DNA from: Gammaproteobacteria bacterium
Lineage (GTDB): Bacteria > Pseudomonadota > Gammaproteobacteria > Burkholderiales > Burkholderiaceae_E
Length of the DNA stretch: 6,268 bases
Direction of reading: 5' to 3'
Assembly (NCBI GenBank): GCA_030425615.1
Contig: JAUIAI010000171.1
Location: forward strand, 1 to 6,268
In this document: positions 6,011 to 6,268 of the stretch, piece by piece
Layout: each line of letters starts with the position of its first letter
Position numbering within the stretch: position 1 is the stretch's first letter
Program-made: the position numbers and the translations under genes
The notes under the pieces: model-generated
Databases searched by the model: none
Told to the model about the DNA's origin: nothing
What the model saw: only the letters and a program-made list of their open reading frames with translations

Positions 6011-6268
6011 ATGCCGGACATGACCCTCGACGACTGGCTGGCGCGGATCGAGCGCGGGCATCCGACGGAGATCGACCTGGGGCTCGATCGGATACGCCCC
6101 GTCTACGACCGTCTGGGAGTTCGACCCCGCACACTCACGATCGTCGTCGCCGGCACGAACGGCAAGGGTTCGGTGTGCGCGATGCTCGACGCCGTGGCCG
6201 GTGCTGCCGGATACCGGGTGGGGCGTTACACCTCGCCGCATCTGATCCGCTTCAACGAGCGGATCAGG
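6011..6268 (+). CDS. folC: Folylpolyglutamate synthase / dihydrofolate synthase FolC (5' part)
   Basis: FolC joins glutamate to dihydropteroate and adds further glutamates to folates, using ATP. Only the first 86 codons are in the window and the frame runs off the right edge. Visible: the DDWLARIER helix, the family block IDLGLDRIRPVYDRLG (21-36), the ATP-binding P-loop GTNGKGS (48-54), and YTSPHLIRFNERIR (73-86), all typical of the Mur-ligase-like N-terminal domain. The start is uncertain between ATG 6011 and ATG 6020; neither has a good Shine-Dalgarno, and both leave the conserved part intact. The gene follows accD by 48 bases in the same reading frame, with no stop between the accD TGA and this start. 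In related genomes folC follows accD as here. Confidence 0.95.
   Translation, partial: MPDMTLDDWLARIERGHPTEIDLGLDRIRPVYDRLGVRPRTLTIVVAGTNGKGSVCAMLDAVAGAAGYRVGRYTSPHLIRFNERIR

Noticed and set aside
1..6268. A new defence, mobile or biosynthetic system.
   Set aside because: All coding space is filled by recognisable conserved genes in a known order, with no transposase, integrase, direct-repeat array or unexplained gene.

Overview
The window is a GC-rich (roughly two-thirds G+C by eye), densely packed chromosomal segment read entirely on the + strand. The gene order is fimV (3' part) - truA - trpF - trpB - trpA - accD - folC (5' part). This order, or close variants of it, is a known conserved neighbourhood in Gammaproteobacteria and Betaproteobacteria. 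FimV, a polar hub protein tied to type IV pili, points to the same groups. A high-GC gammaproteobacterium (Pseudomonas/Xanthomonas/Chromatiales-like) is my best inference, but a species cannot be named from the sequence alone.

Region by region: bases 1-1441 encode the inner-membrane anchor and whole cytoplasmic part of FimV; its periplasmic N-terminal half lies off the left edge. A strong Rho-independent terminator (1464-1490) closes fimV. After about 47 bases with no convincing promoter or Shine-Dalgarno, truA (tRNA pseudouridine 38-40 synthase) starts at 1538. From there truA, trpF, trpB, trpA and accD run with almost no spacing: three of the four junctions are four-base stop/start overlaps (GTGA, TTGA, ATGA) and the fourth is a 6-base gap. 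accD is followed by a 48-base gap and then folC, which runs off the right edge with its P-loop already present.

Functionally, trpF, trpB and trpA encode three late steps of tryptophan synthesis: phosphoribosylanthranilate isomerase and both subunits of tryptophan synthase. The intervening indole-glycerol-phosphate synthase (TrpC) is not in this window. accD supplies the carboxyltransferase beta subunit of acetyl-CoA carboxylase, folC makes folylpolyglutamate, and truA modifies tRNA anticodon arms. The unit therefore joins unrelated housekeeping functions, probably co-transcribed and translationally coupled.

I found no mobile element, CRISPR array, RNA gene, defence system or other evidently new system. 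All six main products are recognisable, and their key catalytic residues are present wherever the gene is complete enough to check. The findings are small-scale features: a glycine-zipper-like segment and degenerate acidic repeats in FimV, the isolated terminator and SD-less start of truA, the three different overlap start codons, the TTG start of trpB, a G7 tract in accD, and minor sequence oddities in trpF and the accD-folC gap.
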